Positions 24,856-33,721 are shown, counted from the first letter of the stretch. The stretch: 64,000 bases of DNA from Anoxynatronum buryatiense (GCF_900182905.1 NZ_FXUF01000004.1:62001-126000), one strand, 5' to 3'. Notes: generated from the sequence alone by a model not told the origin. Numbers and translations are program-made.

Positions 24856-26942
24856 CCTCTCTTCTCATCAAATATTTTTTGATCCCGAAAATCCGCCCAT
24901 ACGTTTTCAAACCAGGTGGTGTATTCGGGGATGGGGCGTACCTTCACCCATTGGTGTGTGACTTTCGCAGCAGCAACAGCAGCGTCTGTCGTTTGTTTGG
25001 TGTCAGGGCTGTCGGCTGGTGGGTCAAGCTTGACAAAGGTCTCACAAACCTGGTCCCGGAAATCCCGGTCCAGGGAGAAGGCAAAGTGCATTCCCTGGTG
25101 ACTGATGCGGTGGGTGCCTTCCTCATGGTCTATGAGGTAAGAGCCCCGGCTGTCGCCCTGCCTTTCATCGTAGGCCACCATGGCGCTGAGGCAGGCGATC
25201 TGGGCGATGAGCATGTCATACACCCGGAAGACCGCAGGGAGTTCTTTCAAATGACAGATGTGAATCTGGTTTGGAAAACGGGCCAGTTCATCCTGAAAAC
25301 GGTGCAAGGTTTCGGCGAGGGCCGGCCTTGACCGGATAAAGGCGCCGGACCGGGACATTAGCCGCTGGAGTTCCTGCTGAAAGGCCAGCACATTGGAAGG
25401 CTGCTCTGGGTTTACCACCAGGTTTTTCAGCAGTTTCAGGCGGTGCTGCACCAGATGTTCCGCCTGGGCCAGAAAAGTGTCGGTGGTTGTCGGCGGCTGG
25501 GTGTAACGGTGGCAGATATATTCCGCCGCCCGGTAGCTGCCCACCTGGGTGGCATTGAGGGCGGAACCGCCGGGGCGGTAAATCCCCAGGGTGCCGCTGG
25601 CCTCACCCACGGGGAAGAAGTGCTTCACATTACTCTCCCACCAGTGGTTGCCGGCCAGCCCGCCATTCTGGTGCTGGGCGCAGACATCGATTTCCAGGTA
25701 TTCCTGCTCCAGATCGATGCCGTGGGTGCGGTACAGGTCAATGGCCAGGGGATTCATTTTCTTCAGCCGCTCAATGGGGGTGGGCAGCAGTGCCTGTGAG
25801 TTGGTCAGGTACTGGCGTGCCGTCTCGCCCAGCAGGTCGAAGTTCAGGGTGCCCTGTTCATCGGCACACCGGGGGTTGCGGCGAAAATCCATAAACACCC
25901 GCCGGCCTTTCACCTGGGTTTCAATGTAAATCAGCAGATCCACCAGGGAGGAGCCGTTTTCCAGCAGCTTTCTGGAATCAAAGGGCCACTGGTAGCCTTT
26001 TAAGAAAATGGCGTCCAGCAGGGGGGTTGGCTCCTGGAAAAAATCTTCCAGAAACTCCGTCTCGTCGCCGCCATTGGCGTTGGTGGACACATACCGGGGA
26101 ATCACCTGCTGGTAAGTGCCCGACAGGTTCCACCGGAATTTGGTGGAGGCGATGCCGTACTGCCACTCTGTCAGGTTGTGGGCCTTGGCCCCGGCTTCCA
26201 GGGCGATGCCTGTGGCGCCTGCCTGACTTTTGGGAAACACGGAGCGGTGGTAAATGGAGGCGGGGCCTCCGGTGCCATAAATGATGTTGCGGCAGTTGAA
26301 AAGGGTCAGGCCGTAGCCGGTGTCATCAATGGCTTCCATGTTGATGGTGAGCAGGCCGGTGGCTGCTGGGTCACCGTTTTCCCCGGGGGTGGTGATTATG
26401 CCAATGACCAGATGACGGTCAAAGAGGGAGGTGCCATTGCGGCGCACCTGGGCTTCCAGCTTTTCGGTCATATACCGGGAGGTTAAGGGACCCACCGAGC
26501 TGGCCCGGCTGTTTTCATCGTGGTCTGTTTGGTAGCCCACGTACTGGCCATAGGTGTCATGGGGGAACGGCACGCCAATGCCCACCAAGTTATAGAAGCT
26601 TTTCAGTGACAGGGCCGCTTCCACCAGAGCGATGTCGCCGTGCATGGCACCGCCGTTAAACAGGGTGCGGGCCATTTTCAGAGGACTGTCGGCATCGGTG
26701 AAAGAGGTGGACTGCTTGTAGTAGGTCTGTTTGTCGGAGCCGGTGTTCCGGGAGGTGCCCCGGTTCATGCCGTCGGTCACCAGCGCGATGTCGGTCTGCC
26801 CCATGCGGTGAAGGGTGTCGGCGGCGTTGAGACTGGCAGCCCCTGACCCCACCACCACCGTATGACAGGTGTGTACCGTAAGGGGATGCTGGTGCAGGAT
26901 GACCGTCTGTGGGCTGTGGGACATTTCTTGCTTCAGATTCAC
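24852..26942 (-). CDS. Fumarate-reductase/aspartate-oxidase-like FAD-dependent oxidoreductase
   Basis: The 696-residue flavoprotein starts with a Rossmann motif 'VVVGSGAASLNAADTLHRMG'. It later carries 'AQHQNGGLAGNHWWESNVKH' and 'FFPVGEASGTLGIYRPGGSA', a substrate-side signature shared by succinate dehydrogenase, aspartate oxidase and related FAD enzymes. No haem or FMN-binding domain and no export signal are visible, so it is probably cytoplasmic. The GTG at 26942 is preferred because AAGGAGG lies 11 nt upstream; an ATG at 26924 is possible. It lies between the SDR and dctP genes. It may reduce a C=C bond or oxidise a substrate imported by the TRAP system, but the substrate is unknown. Confidence 0.82.
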   Translation of the reverse strand: MNLKQEMSHSPQTVILHQHPLTVHTCHTVVVGSGAASLNAADTLHRMGQTDIALVTDGMNRGTSRNTGSDKQTYYKQSTSFTDADSPLKMARTLFNGGAMHGDIALVEAALSLKSFYNLVGIGVPFPHDTYGQYVGYQTDHDENSRASSVGPLTSRYMTEKLEAQVRRNGTSLFDRHLVIGIITTPGENGDPAATGLLTINMEAIDDTGYGLTLFNCRNIIYGTGGPASIYHRSVFPKSQAGATGIALEAGAKAHNLTEWQYGIASTKFRWNLSGTYQQVIPRYVSTNANGGDETEFLEDFFQEPTPLLDAIFLKGYQWPFDSRKLLENGSSLVDLLIYIETQVKGRRVFMDFRRNPRCADEQGTLNFDLLGETARQYLTNSQALLPTPIERLKKMNPLAIDLYRTHGIDLEQEYLEIDVCAQHQNGGLAGNHWWESNVKHFFPVGEASGTLGIYRPGGSALNATQVGSYRAAEYICHRYTQPPTTTDTFLAQAEHLVQHRLKLLKNLVVNPEQPSNVLAFQQELQRLMSRSGAFIRSRPALAETLHRFQDELARFPNQIHICHLKELPAVFRVYDMLIAQIACLSAMVAYDERQGDSRGSYLIDHEEGTHRISHQGMHFAFSLDRDFRDQVCETFVKLDPPADSPDTKQTTDAAVAAAKVTHQWVKVRPIPEYTTWFENVWADFRDQKIFDEKRG

Positions 26943-26947
26943 CGTTG

Positions 26948-27694
26948 CTAAAGCCTCCTTAAATGGAACCCGCCGTCCACGTTGATGACATCGCCGGTGG
27001 AGTAGGTCATTTTGGGTGAGCACAGAAGGCTCACAGCGGCGGCAATGTCTTCGGGTGTTCCCCACCGCCGGATGGGCAGCAGGCCGTCATTGATGAGACG
27101 GTCATATTTTTCACTCACCTTGGCGGTCATGTCGGTTTTAATGATGCCGGGGCGGATCTCGTAGACCAGAATGCCCTGTTCAGCCAGCCGGTCTGCGAAA
27201 AGGGTGGTGACCATGCTGATACCGGCTTTTGAAATGCAGTATTCTCCCCGGTTCACAGAAGAGGTGTAGGAGGACATGGAAGCAATGTTGATGATTTTGG
27301 GGGGCACTGGCCGGTCCTGCTGCTGAAGCATCAGGTTGGCCGCCTTCTGCGTCATGAAAAAGGTGCCCTTCAGGTTGGTGTTCACCACAAAATCAAAGCT
27401 TTCCGGGGTGGTTTCCAGCAAATCCAGGCGTTCTTTGGGGGCGACGCCTGCATTGTTCACCAGGACATCAATGCGGCCAAAAACAGCCATCACTTCATCC
27501 AGAGAGGCCTGGATTTTTTCCGTTGAACCCAGATCTGAAGCAATAAAGCGAACGTTTCCCTGAGAGGATGCCACCAGTTGGGCGGCGGTTTCGTTGAGGG
27601 TGCGTCCCAGACAGGCCACCTGGTAGCCATCGGCATAGAGCTCCTTCACAATGCCAAAACCGATGCCCCGTGTGCCGCCTGTGACCACGGCCAC
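26948..27694 (-). CDS. Short-chain dehydrogenase/reductase
   Basis: A 248-residue NAD(P)-dependent SDR has the cofactor motif TGGTRGIG near the N-terminus, NNAG in 'VLVNNAGVA', catalytic Ser in 'IASMSSYTS' and the Y-x-x-x-K motif in YCISK. It resembles FabG-type 3-ketoacyl reductases and hydroxysteroid dehydrogenases. The start is uncertain: GTG at 27694 is 19 nt from AAGGAGG (27714-27720), whereas an in-frame CTG at 27703 would be better spaced. The gene follows the Old Yellow Enzyme gene by about 10 nt. It probably interconverts a hydroxyl and keto group on the same unknown substrate. Confidence 0.85.
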   Translation of the reverse strand: MAVVTGGTRGIGFGIVKELYADGYQVACLGRTLNETAAQLVASSQGNVRFIASDLGSTEKIQASLDEVMAVFGRIDVLVNNAGVAPKERLDLLETTPESFDFVVNTNLKGTFFMTQKAANLMLQQQDRPVPPKIINIASMSSYTSSVNRGEYCISKAGISMVTTLFADRLAEQGILVYEIRPGIIKTDMTAKVSEKYDRLINDGLLPIRRWGTPEDIAAAVSLLCSPKMTYSTGDVINVDGGFHLRRL

Positions 27695-27704
27695 TTTTTT
27701 CAGT

Positions 27705-29132
27705 TTAACGCACCTCCTTAGAAGCTGTTTGACTGCCTGTGTCTGGTTGACCGGCGGTTTCGCCGGCCTGTGCTGACGCCTCTTTGGCTTTCAGCTCTTT
27801 GTACAGGGGCAGGTAAACGTCTGCATCCCGCACCACACAGCCACAGGTGCCTATTTTTGATTTCAGTTCACTGCATTTGCTGCAGGAAATACAGACCTTG
27901 GTGCGGTCAAGGGCCTGATGGGTGAGGGCATCCCGGGCAAAATCCGGGTAAGCAATGGCTTCCCGGCCAAAGCCTGCCATGCGGCAAAGGCCCTGAGACA
28001 CACTGCCGGCGGCCACCTGGGCGGCAAACTGGCGGAACCAGCTGTAGCCGACGCCCACCACCACTGCCTGGGGGAAATCCTGCTGAATGGAACCGATTTC
28101 CCGAATGAGCCTTTCACAGCTCTCGATGGCCATTTCATCGGGTACATAGGCACCCATGTCATAGGGTTTGTTGATGTGGGGAATGAAATAGGGATTTCCC
28201 ATGGTGAGACCGAAGATTTCCACGCCCCGGTCCAGAAGCAGCTGCATCAACTGCTTTGGTTCTGTCAGGTCAATGTCACTGCCGCTGGCTTCTGACACAC
28301 CCCATCCCTGAGGATACGGCTGGGCATCATAGATATTCATGCGGGTGGCCAGAATCAGCCCCTCACATTGGGCATCTTTTTTCACGGCGTCCACCACATC
28401 AAGCATCATGCGGGTGCGGTTCTCAAAACTCCCGCCGTAGCGGCCATCCCGTTCAAAGGCTGAAAGAAGCTCACAGAGCAGGTAGCCGTGACAGGCTTTG
28501 ATATCCACCCCGTCAAACCCGGCTTTGCGGCTGAGTCGGGCGGCACTTAAAAAAGTGGCCTGCAGCTCATCCAGGTAATCATCGGTCACCAGGGGATGGG
28601 TGTGATCAATGCCCAGGCGGTCATCCAGCCGCTGTTTGCGGGTGGCAATCACCGGGCTGGGCTTGCCATTCACCTTGTGATAACGGCCGGAATGGTTCAG
28701 CTGAATAATGGTGATGGGATTGAAGTCAGGCCCGTAGGTTTCCCGGGCGGTTTTCTTAATCAGGTCGTTCAGGGCTTTGAAATCCTCCCAGTTATCTTCC
28801 TTTAGCCAGAGCTGCTTGTCATTGGAGCGGCCGTCTTTCGTGACGCTGACAGCTTCAACCCAAATGAGGCCGGCACCGCCCCGGGCTATTTTTTCATACT
28901 TCCGAAGGGTCATTTCCGTGGGGCTTCCATTGGCATCGGCATCGCCGCCTTCCATGGGAAGGGTTGCCAGGGAATTGGGGATCACGTGGTTTTTCAATGA
29001 AATTGGGCGACCCAGCACCGACAGATCATCGGAAATCTGAATGGACAGGTGTAGTTCCTGAAGATCTGCCTCCAGTTGTTCCAGATCTTTATATTGAAAT
29101 TTTCCAAGACTTGTTTGGTTGAATTTTGCCAA
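27705..29132 (-). CDS. Old Yellow Enzyme family oxidoreductase lacking the C-terminal NAD(P)H module
   Basis: The 475-residue protein has an OYE TIM barrel with 'SLKNHVIPNSLATLPMEGG', the active-site 'IIQLNHSGR' segment, and the region 'GFDGVDIKACHGYLLCELLS' followed by 'RDGRYGGSFENR'. It ends with a cysteine cluster (CISCSKC...CGC) like the Fe-S site of 2,4-dienoyl-CoA reductase and BaiCD-type enzymes. The flavin/NAD(P)H half that follows in those enzymes is absent. The start is a TTG at 29132, served by AGGAGG 7 nt upstream. It is first in the six-gene operon, divergent from an AraC regulator. A reductase for an alpha,beta-unsaturated carbonyl is the likeliest role; the electron donor may be another protein. 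Confidence 0.85.
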   Translation of the reverse strand: MAKFNQTSLGKFQYKDLEQLEADLQELHLSIQISDDLSVLGRPISLKNHVIPNSLATLPMEGGDADANGSPTEMTLRKYEKIARGGAGLIWVEAVSVTKDGRSNDKQLWLKEDNWEDFKALNDLIKKTARETYGPDFNPITIIQLNHSGRYHKVNGKPSPVIATRKQRLDDRLGIDHTHPLVTDDYLDELQATFLSAARLSRKAGFDGVDIKACHGYLLCELLSAFERDGRYGGSFENRTRMMLDVVDAVKKDAQCEGLILATRMNIYDAQPYPQGWGVSEASGSDIDLTEPKQLMQLLLDRGVEIFGLTMGNPYFIPHINKPYDMGAYVPDEMAIESCERLIREIGSIQQDFPQAVVVGVGYSWFRQFAAQVAAGSVSQGLCRMAGFGREAIAYPDFARDALTHQALDRTKVCISCSKCSELKSKIGTCGCVVRDADVYLPLYKELKAKEASAQAGETAGQPDTGSQTASKEVR

Positions 29133-29224
29133 GACATAACCTCCTGCCACTCCCGCTGCAGCCGGTTGAGTGATTTTTACAGATCAGGGCAGATCGCGAT
29201 GATTCTGTTGATCTTTATGGTCAA

Positions 29225-29240
29225 CTTCATTATAGTGAAG
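29225..29240. promoter_or_regulatory. Palindrome overlapping the -10 of the OYE-SDR-TRAP operon
   Basis: CTTCATTATAGTGAAG is an inverted repeat with 5-bp perfect arms. Read on the minus strand it contains TATAAT (29234-29229), a plausible -10 for the operon, without a strong -35. It lies midway between the operon and the divergent AraC gene and is a candidate operator for that regulator. Confidence 0.4.
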
Positions 29241-29310
29241 GGGATGGCAGGTTCATACTGATAAGTTGCTCAAAAATTGATGAAAGTTGCTGTGGACAAA
29301 AGGAGGACCC

Positions 29311-30156
29311 ATGGAACATAACCGGATTGACATGAACTATCGCACTCTAACCGCTCAAAATCAAGGGTTGTCGGATCATTTTCATATTGGGTATGAGATG
29401 ATTTTGGTGACAGAGGGCGAATCGGTTTTCACCATAAATGATCAAATTCGCCATTTCAACACCCATAGCCTGATCTTCATCAACAACCTGGAGAAGCATC
29501 GCATGCAAACCTACAAAACCCCATACTCCCGGTACATTGTCATCATTGAAGCCGATTATTTTGACAGTGTGATGAAAGACCCGGCGCTGCTGTCCATTTT
29601 TAAAATTCGCCCCAAAGATTTTAAGAACGGTTTTCAACTGCGCACCGAAGATGTGCAGCCCATCCAGCAGCTTTTTGAAACCCTCAGTGCCATTCACCAG
29701 AAGAAGGAGGAGTTCTGGCAGATTGAGTTCACTGGCCTGCTGTCACAGCTGATGGTGCTGTTGTACAGAGGGTACCGGCAGTACTTTCCCATTCAGAACA
29801 TCGACAAGGCTGAAAGGCGCATCTTTGAAATTCAGGCCTTCATCGATGAACATTTCAAAAAGCCCATTTCCCTGGAGTTTCTGGCGGAGGAATTTTATGT
29901 GAACAAATATTACCTGGCTCATTCCTTTAAAGAAGTAACCGGGTTTACCATTAAGCAATATATTCTACTGAAAAAAATTGCCTTTGCCAAGAACGAACTC
30001 TACTTCACTGAAAAGAGCATGACAGAGGTGGCCATGGACAGCGGCTTTAACAGCCAGAGTCACTTTATTCGCATGTTTCAGCAAAAAGAGAATAAAACCC
30101 CCCTTCAGTTTCGCAAGCATTATCGGAAAAAAAGCGGTGTGCCGGTAGATCGTTAG
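29311..30156 (+). CDS. AraC family transcriptional regulator
   Basis: The 281-residue regulator has an N-terminal cupin-like sensing domain with 'HFHIGYEMILVTEGESVFTI', and a C-terminal double HTH (about 180-280) with 'ISLEFLAEEFYVNKYYLAHS' and 'SMTEVAMDSGFNSQSHFIRM'. AAGGAGG precedes the ATG at 29311. Divergent orientation and a shared 180-base intergenic region suggest that it controls the OYE-SDR-flavoprotein-TRAP operon in response to its substrate; this is inferred from position. Confidence 0.9.
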   Translation: MEHNRIDMNYRTLTAQNQGLSDHFHIGYEMILVTEGESVFTINDQIRHFNTHSLIFINNLEKHRMQTYKTPYSRYIVIIEADYFDSVMKDPALLSIFKIRPKDFKNGFQLRTEDVQPIQQLFETLSAIHQKKEEFWQIEFTGLLSQLMVLLYRGYRQYFPIQNIDKAERRIFEIQAFIDEHFKKPISLEFLAEEFYVNKYYLAHSFKEVTGFTIKQYILLKKIAFAKNELYFTEKSMTEVAMDSGFNSQSHFIRMFQQKENKTPLQFRKHYRKKSGVPVDR

Positions 30157-30264
30157 GTACTTCAGCCCTTTCCATGATAAAGACTGATTCTCAACAGACT
30201 TTTCTGAGGGAACTCGCGTCATTTATTGAAGAAGAAAGAGCAGAAGAGAATGGAGAGTTGAATT

Positions 30265-31053
30265 ATGTGGACAAGAGCTGAACTGAAGAGCAATGCAAAG
30301 GATTTTTTACGCAGGCACTACTGGAAGTCTTTTCTCATCGCTCTGGTGATCGCCGTCACCGGCGGCAATGAGTATATGATGCAAAATGGCGGCGGCGGTG
30401 GCCGCAGCGGGCATCGGGGGGGCTCTGGTATTGGGGTGGAACTGGGGGAAGTTTTCTCCGGTGGCGGCAGCCCTGTTCCCACCAACTGGCTTTTTGAAAA
30501 GATTGGGTTCTCCACCATCGTTTTTATCACATTGGGCATGTTCATTGGCGGCATTGCCGTTTTCATGGCTTTCCGCATTCTGGTGGGAGCGCCCCTTGAT
30601 GTGGGCGGCCGCACCTTCTTTTTGCGGGGTCTGAGTGAAGAACCCGATGTGGGAGACCTGGCCTGGGTGTTTCGATCAAAGCACTATCTCAATGTGGTGA
30701 AGGTGATGTTTCTCCGGGGATTGTACAACCTTCTCTGGACACTGCTGCTGGTCATCCCGGGGGTCATCAAGCATTATGAATACCGAATGGTGCCCTATAT
30801 TCTGGCGGAGGATCCGTCACTGAATGCAGACGCCGCCATTGGCAAAAGCCGGGAAATAACAGAGGGTCACAAATGGGCCATGTTTGTGCTGGACCTGTCA
30901 TTCTTAGGGTGGTACATTCTGGGAGGGCTGATGCTGGGCATCGGCGTATTCTTCGTGCACCCTTATTACGAAGCCACTTATGTACAACTTTACGACACCC
31001 TGCGGGGCGGTTCGCCTGAAGAATTGGAACTGGTGGAAGAAGCTGCCTGGTAG
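30265..31053 (+). CDS. DUF975 family membrane protein
   Basis: The 262-residue integral membrane protein begins with the family's 'MWTRAELKSNAKDFLRRHYWKSFL' region and ends in a helix-rich part with 'KSREITEGHKWAMFVLDLSF'. Four to five membrane segments are visible. An unusually glycine-rich loop (about residues 36-60) interrupts the first half. The function of the family is not established. A terminator at 31075-31108 shows that it is the last gene of its transcript. Confidence 0.85.
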   Translation: MWTRAELKSNAKDFLRRHYWKSFLIALVIAVTGGNEYMMQNGGGGGRSGHRGGSGIGVELGEVFSGGGSPVPTNWLFEKIGFSTIVFITLGMFIGGIAVFMAFRILVGAPLDVGGRTFFLRGLSEEPDVGDLAWVFRSKHYLNVVKVMFLRGLYNLLWTLLLVIPGVIKHYEYRMVPYILAEDPSLNADAAIGKSREITEGHKWAMFVLDLSFLGWYILGGLMLGIGVFFVHPYYEATYVQLYDTLRGGSPEELELVEEAAW

Positions 31054-31074
31054 TATTACCCATCGATTCACAGA

Positions 31075-31108
31075 AAAGCCCGTACCAGAATGAGAATGGT
31101 ACGGGCTT
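31075..31108 (+). terminator. Terminator after the DUF975 gene
   Basis: AAGCCCGTACCA pairs with TGGTACGGGCTT around a 9-nt loop; an A-run precedes and a weak T-rich tail follows. A further GC-rich hairpin (CAGCGCCTG/CAGGCGCTG, about 31203-31241) lies downstream and may serve the minus-strand DUF1428 gene. Confidence 0.65.
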
Positions 31109-31202
31109 CAGACTGCAACCAAAATATAATGAAGACAAGGGATTTGGTGAAGGACAGTCTTGGAAATCTTGTCAGTGTTTTTTCGAAAAGATGAGAAAAC
31201 CG

Positions 31203-31256
31203 CCAGCGCCTGCTGTTTGAGCGCAGCGAGTTCAGGCGCTGTTTTCGAGACTTTCG
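31203..31256 (-). terminator. Probable terminator of the DUF1428 gene
   Basis: CAGCGCCTG and CAGGCGCTG form a 9-bp stem; on the minus strand a GGTTTTC tail follows. It lies downstream of the DUF1428 stop codon. The loop is long, so confidence is moderate. Confidence 0.4.
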
Positions 31257-31313
31257 ACTAAAAACACACAAGATTGGAATCAGCTGGCCGGGCCAAATCC
31301 CTTTGTCTTCAGG

Positions 31314-31679
31314 TCAATAATCCACCAGGGTTGCAAAACCGCCATAGGCCATACGCTTGTAGTCAAAAGGCTCTGAACCTTCGGCAGGCATGAGGGCTTC
31401 CATGCGGGGATCAGCCATCACCGCTTCATTTACCTGATCCCGGTGTTCCCTTGATTCATAAACAATCCATGAAAAGATCACCGTTTCCTCCGGCAATGCA
31501 CCGGCCATTTGAGGGAAAGGAATCATTTCTTCCACCTGCAGGTCATCGCCGGCGCACTCCACATAAGCCAGTGCCCCATGATCCATCCAGATTTTTCCGG
31601 CGGCTTCTGCAATTTTGCGATAAGCTTCCACCTGATCCTTTTTAACGGGAAGCACAAATCCATCAACATAACGGGCCAT
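31314..31679 (-). CDS. DUF1428 family protein (YbaA-like)
   Basis: The 121-residue protein matches the small alpha-beta barrel family DUF1428: 'YVDGFVLPVKKDQVEAYRKI' at the start, the 'WMDHGALAYVECAGDD' segment and 'DYKRMAYGGFATLVDY' at the end. GAGGAGG precedes the ATG. Homologues are conserved but have no established function. It is a single-gene unit. Confidence 0.88.
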   Translation of the reverse strand: MARYVDGFVLPVKKDQVEAYRKIAEAAGKIWMDHGALAYVECAGDDLQVEEMIPFPQMAGALPEETVIFSWIVYESREHRDQVNEAVMADPRMEALMPAEGSEPFDYKRMAYGGFATLVDY

Positions 31680-31762
31680 CGAAACTACCTCCTCATAACG
31701 TTCTGAGTGAATAGGGAATCATGTATAGGTTAAGGATACCAGAGAAAGCAGACGCGTATTTC

Positions 31763-32578
31763 TTATGGATTGCGGTCTTGCCGCTTTTCCTGCAGAAAAC
31801 GGTTCATCAACAGGGGCAGGGATATTAGAATGGGCGGGTCGTCCAGCCGGGGCGGGTACAGGGTGACTTCCAGCGGGGAAAAAGACCGGCGGGGATGTAC
31901 CTGAATGGGTGAATGGTATCGGGTGCGCAGGGTTTTCTGTGTCAGCAGAATGCCTTCTGAAGACATGTTCCAGGCAACGGCGGTGGCCATCAGGTAGTAG
32001 GTGCCGGGTTTGACGCCTGAAAGACAGAAAGTGGCCGGCGGTGACACCAGCGTTCCGTAAAGGGGAATGCCTTCGGGAATGGGGCGGGGAAAGAGCCCGA
32101 CGAGAGCAACTCCCTCAAAAGGAACACTTGTTCTAATGGCGCCGCCTATGGTACAATGAGGTGAAACGGCAGGCTGTGACAAACCGGAAGGGTTGTCTGA
32201 AGTGGGATGCGCCAGCTGCTGGAGGGCAGGCAACGGATCAACGGCGTGGGGGGCACTTCGACGGAAGGCGGCAGGCGTAACGCCCACCCGTTCCCTGAAC
32301 CGGGTGGTGAAGGTGCCCAGGCTTTGCTGGCCCACTTCCAGAGCGATGTCCCGAATGGTGAAGTCGGTGTGCAGCAGCAAATCCTTCGCCCGCTGCAATC
32401 GCAGTGCGGCAATAAAGTACAGCGGCGGCAGACCCATGTAAGTCTTAAAAAGGTGGGCAAAATGATAAGGGCTGTACCCCACATATCGGGCCAGCTTTTC
32501 CAGCGTCAGCGAATCATCCAGTTTTTCATGAATATATGCCACAACAGGGGCAATTTCTGAGGCATGATGAATGGCCAT
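31763..32578 (-). CDS. AraC family regulator with C-terminal effector domain
   Basis: The 271-residue protein has its DNA-binding double HTH at the N-terminus (about 15-110: 'LTLEKLARYVGYSPYHFAHL' and 'IRDIALEVGQQSLGTFTTRF'). A C-terminal region of about 150 residues follows with no clear family match, though the order recalls Rob/GyrI-type regulators. The C-terminal part contains 'GTLVSPPATFCLSGVKPGTY', which may be the ligand-sensing fold. AGAAGGGAT precedes the start. It lies next to DUF1428 on the same strand, but with an 83-base gap. Confidence 0.85.
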   Translation of the reverse strand: MAIHHASEIAPVVAYIHEKLDDSLTLEKLARYVGYSPYHFAHLFKTYMGLPPLYFIAALRLQRAKDLLLHTDFTIRDIALEVGQQSLGTFTTRFRERVGVTPAAFRRSAPHAVDPLPALQQLAHPTSDNPSGLSQPAVSPHCTIGGAIRTSVPFEGVALVGLFPRPIPEGIPLYGTLVSPPATFCLSGVKPGTYYLMATAVAWNMSSEGILLTQKTLRTRYHSPIQVHPRRSFSPLEVTLYPPRLDDPPILISLPLLMNRFLQEKRQDRNP

Positions 32579-32811
32579 GGCAGATCCCTTCTAATTAGAC
32601 AGACTCATCTTCGACAGACTCATCAAAATAGATGAGCCGCATCCATTTAAAACAAGTAACGGTTTCAGTTGCAGGTCTATAGTGATGAAATACCCAGCCA
32701 CATTTGAATTAAGCGTCGATTTCTGAAGAAATGGCGGTATATGAATCACCTAAAGAAAATGATGAAGTTGAAGAAAATGATGATGAAGGGCGTTTGAAAG
32801 GAGGAACAGGC

Positions 32812-33405
32812 ATGTTTTCATGGATCATTGATCATGAAAAACGGCTGGAGCTCCGGCTGTTGGAGCTGTCCCAGGCAGATGCACTTTTTCGCCTGACAGA
32901 GGAAAACAGAGGCTATTTGCGGCAATGGCTTCCTTGGCTGGATGCCATTCAACGGGTGGAAGATACCGGCAGGTTCATTGAATCCACCCAGGAGCAGCAC
33001 ATGTCCAACAGTGGGTTTCAGGCAGGGATCTGGAGTGAGGAAAGGCTGGTGGGGATCATCGGCCATCATGGCATTAACTGGCCGAACCGATCCACCAGCC
33101 TGGGTTACTGGCTGGGTGAGGCGCACAGCGGCAGTGGCATCATGACCGCGGCCTGCCGTGCAGTCGTGGCCCATGCCTTTGAAGAATGGCACCTGAACCG
33201 TGTGGAGATTCGGTGTGCCACCGGCAACCACAAGAGCCGGGCCATTCCCCAACGGTTGGGATTTGTCGCAGAAGGGGTTTTGAGAGAAGCAGAATGGCTG
33301 TATGACCATTATGTGGATCATGTGGTGTATGCCATGCTGGCCAGTGAATGGAAATCAGAAAAAGGAGGCACTCGTCATGAAATACCAAGTGATCAGACGC
33401 CATGA
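32812..33405 (+). CDS. GNAT N-acetyltransferase, RimJ/RimL-like
   Basis: The 197-residue acetyltransferase carries the RimL-type arrangement: N-terminal 'LRLLELSQADALFRLTEENR', the 'STSLGYWLGEAHSGSGIMTA' acetyl-CoA region and 'EIRCATGNHKSRAIPQRLGF'. Members acetylate N-termini of ribosomal proteins or small molecules. AAAGGAGG stands before the ATG at 32812; the acidic upstream frame is not needed. Its last 29 nt overlap the next gene, so the two are translated together. Confidence 0.88.
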   Translation: MFSWIIDHEKRLELRLLELSQADALFRLTEENRGYLRQWLPWLDAIQRVEDTGRFIESTQEQHMSNSGFQAGIWSEERLVGIIGHHGINWPNRSTSLGYWLGEAHSGSGIMTAACRAVVAHAFEEWHLNRVEIRCATGNHKSRAIPQRLGFVAEGVLREAEWLYDHYVDHVVYAMLASEWKSEKGGTRHEIPSDQTP

Positions 33406-33721
33406 ACCGGATACCGATAACCCCATTCGGCTGATAAAAGGGGAACTGGTGATTCCCGGCGAAGAAGCGACTTACTGGAAAAACTGGACCCATTGCACCA
33501 CTCCCGGAGGTGAAAAGGCAGGATGGGTACCGGCCCAGATTCTGAAAGAAACGGCACGGGGAACGGTGGTAGCGGAAGATTATGACGCCATTGAACTGAC
33601 GGTGGAAGCAGGTCAGATACTGGAATTGCTGAAAGTGCTGAACGAGTGGGGCTGGTGCCGGACATCGGAGGGTGTCGACGGATGGGTACCCATGGAAAAT
33701 CTGGCACCGGCTGAGGCATGA
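33377..33721 (+). CDS. SH3-domain protein (two SH3-like repeats)
   Basis: The 114-residue cytoplasmic protein contains two bacterial-SH3-like units, each ending in a GWVP motif ('EKAGWVPAQIL' near residue 47 and 'GVDGWVPMENL' near 101). There is no signal peptide, so a role in binding cell wall outside the cell is unlikely. AGGAGG precedes the ATG at 33377. It overlaps the acetyltransferase gene, hinting at a shared pathway, possibly acetylation of a partner. Function is otherwise unknown. Confidence 0.75.
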   Translation: MKYQVIRRHEPDTDNPIRLIKGELVIPGEEATYWKNWTHCTTPGGEKAGWVPAQILKETARGTVVAEDYDAIELTVEAGQILELLKVLNEWGWCRTSEGVDGWVPMENLAPAEA

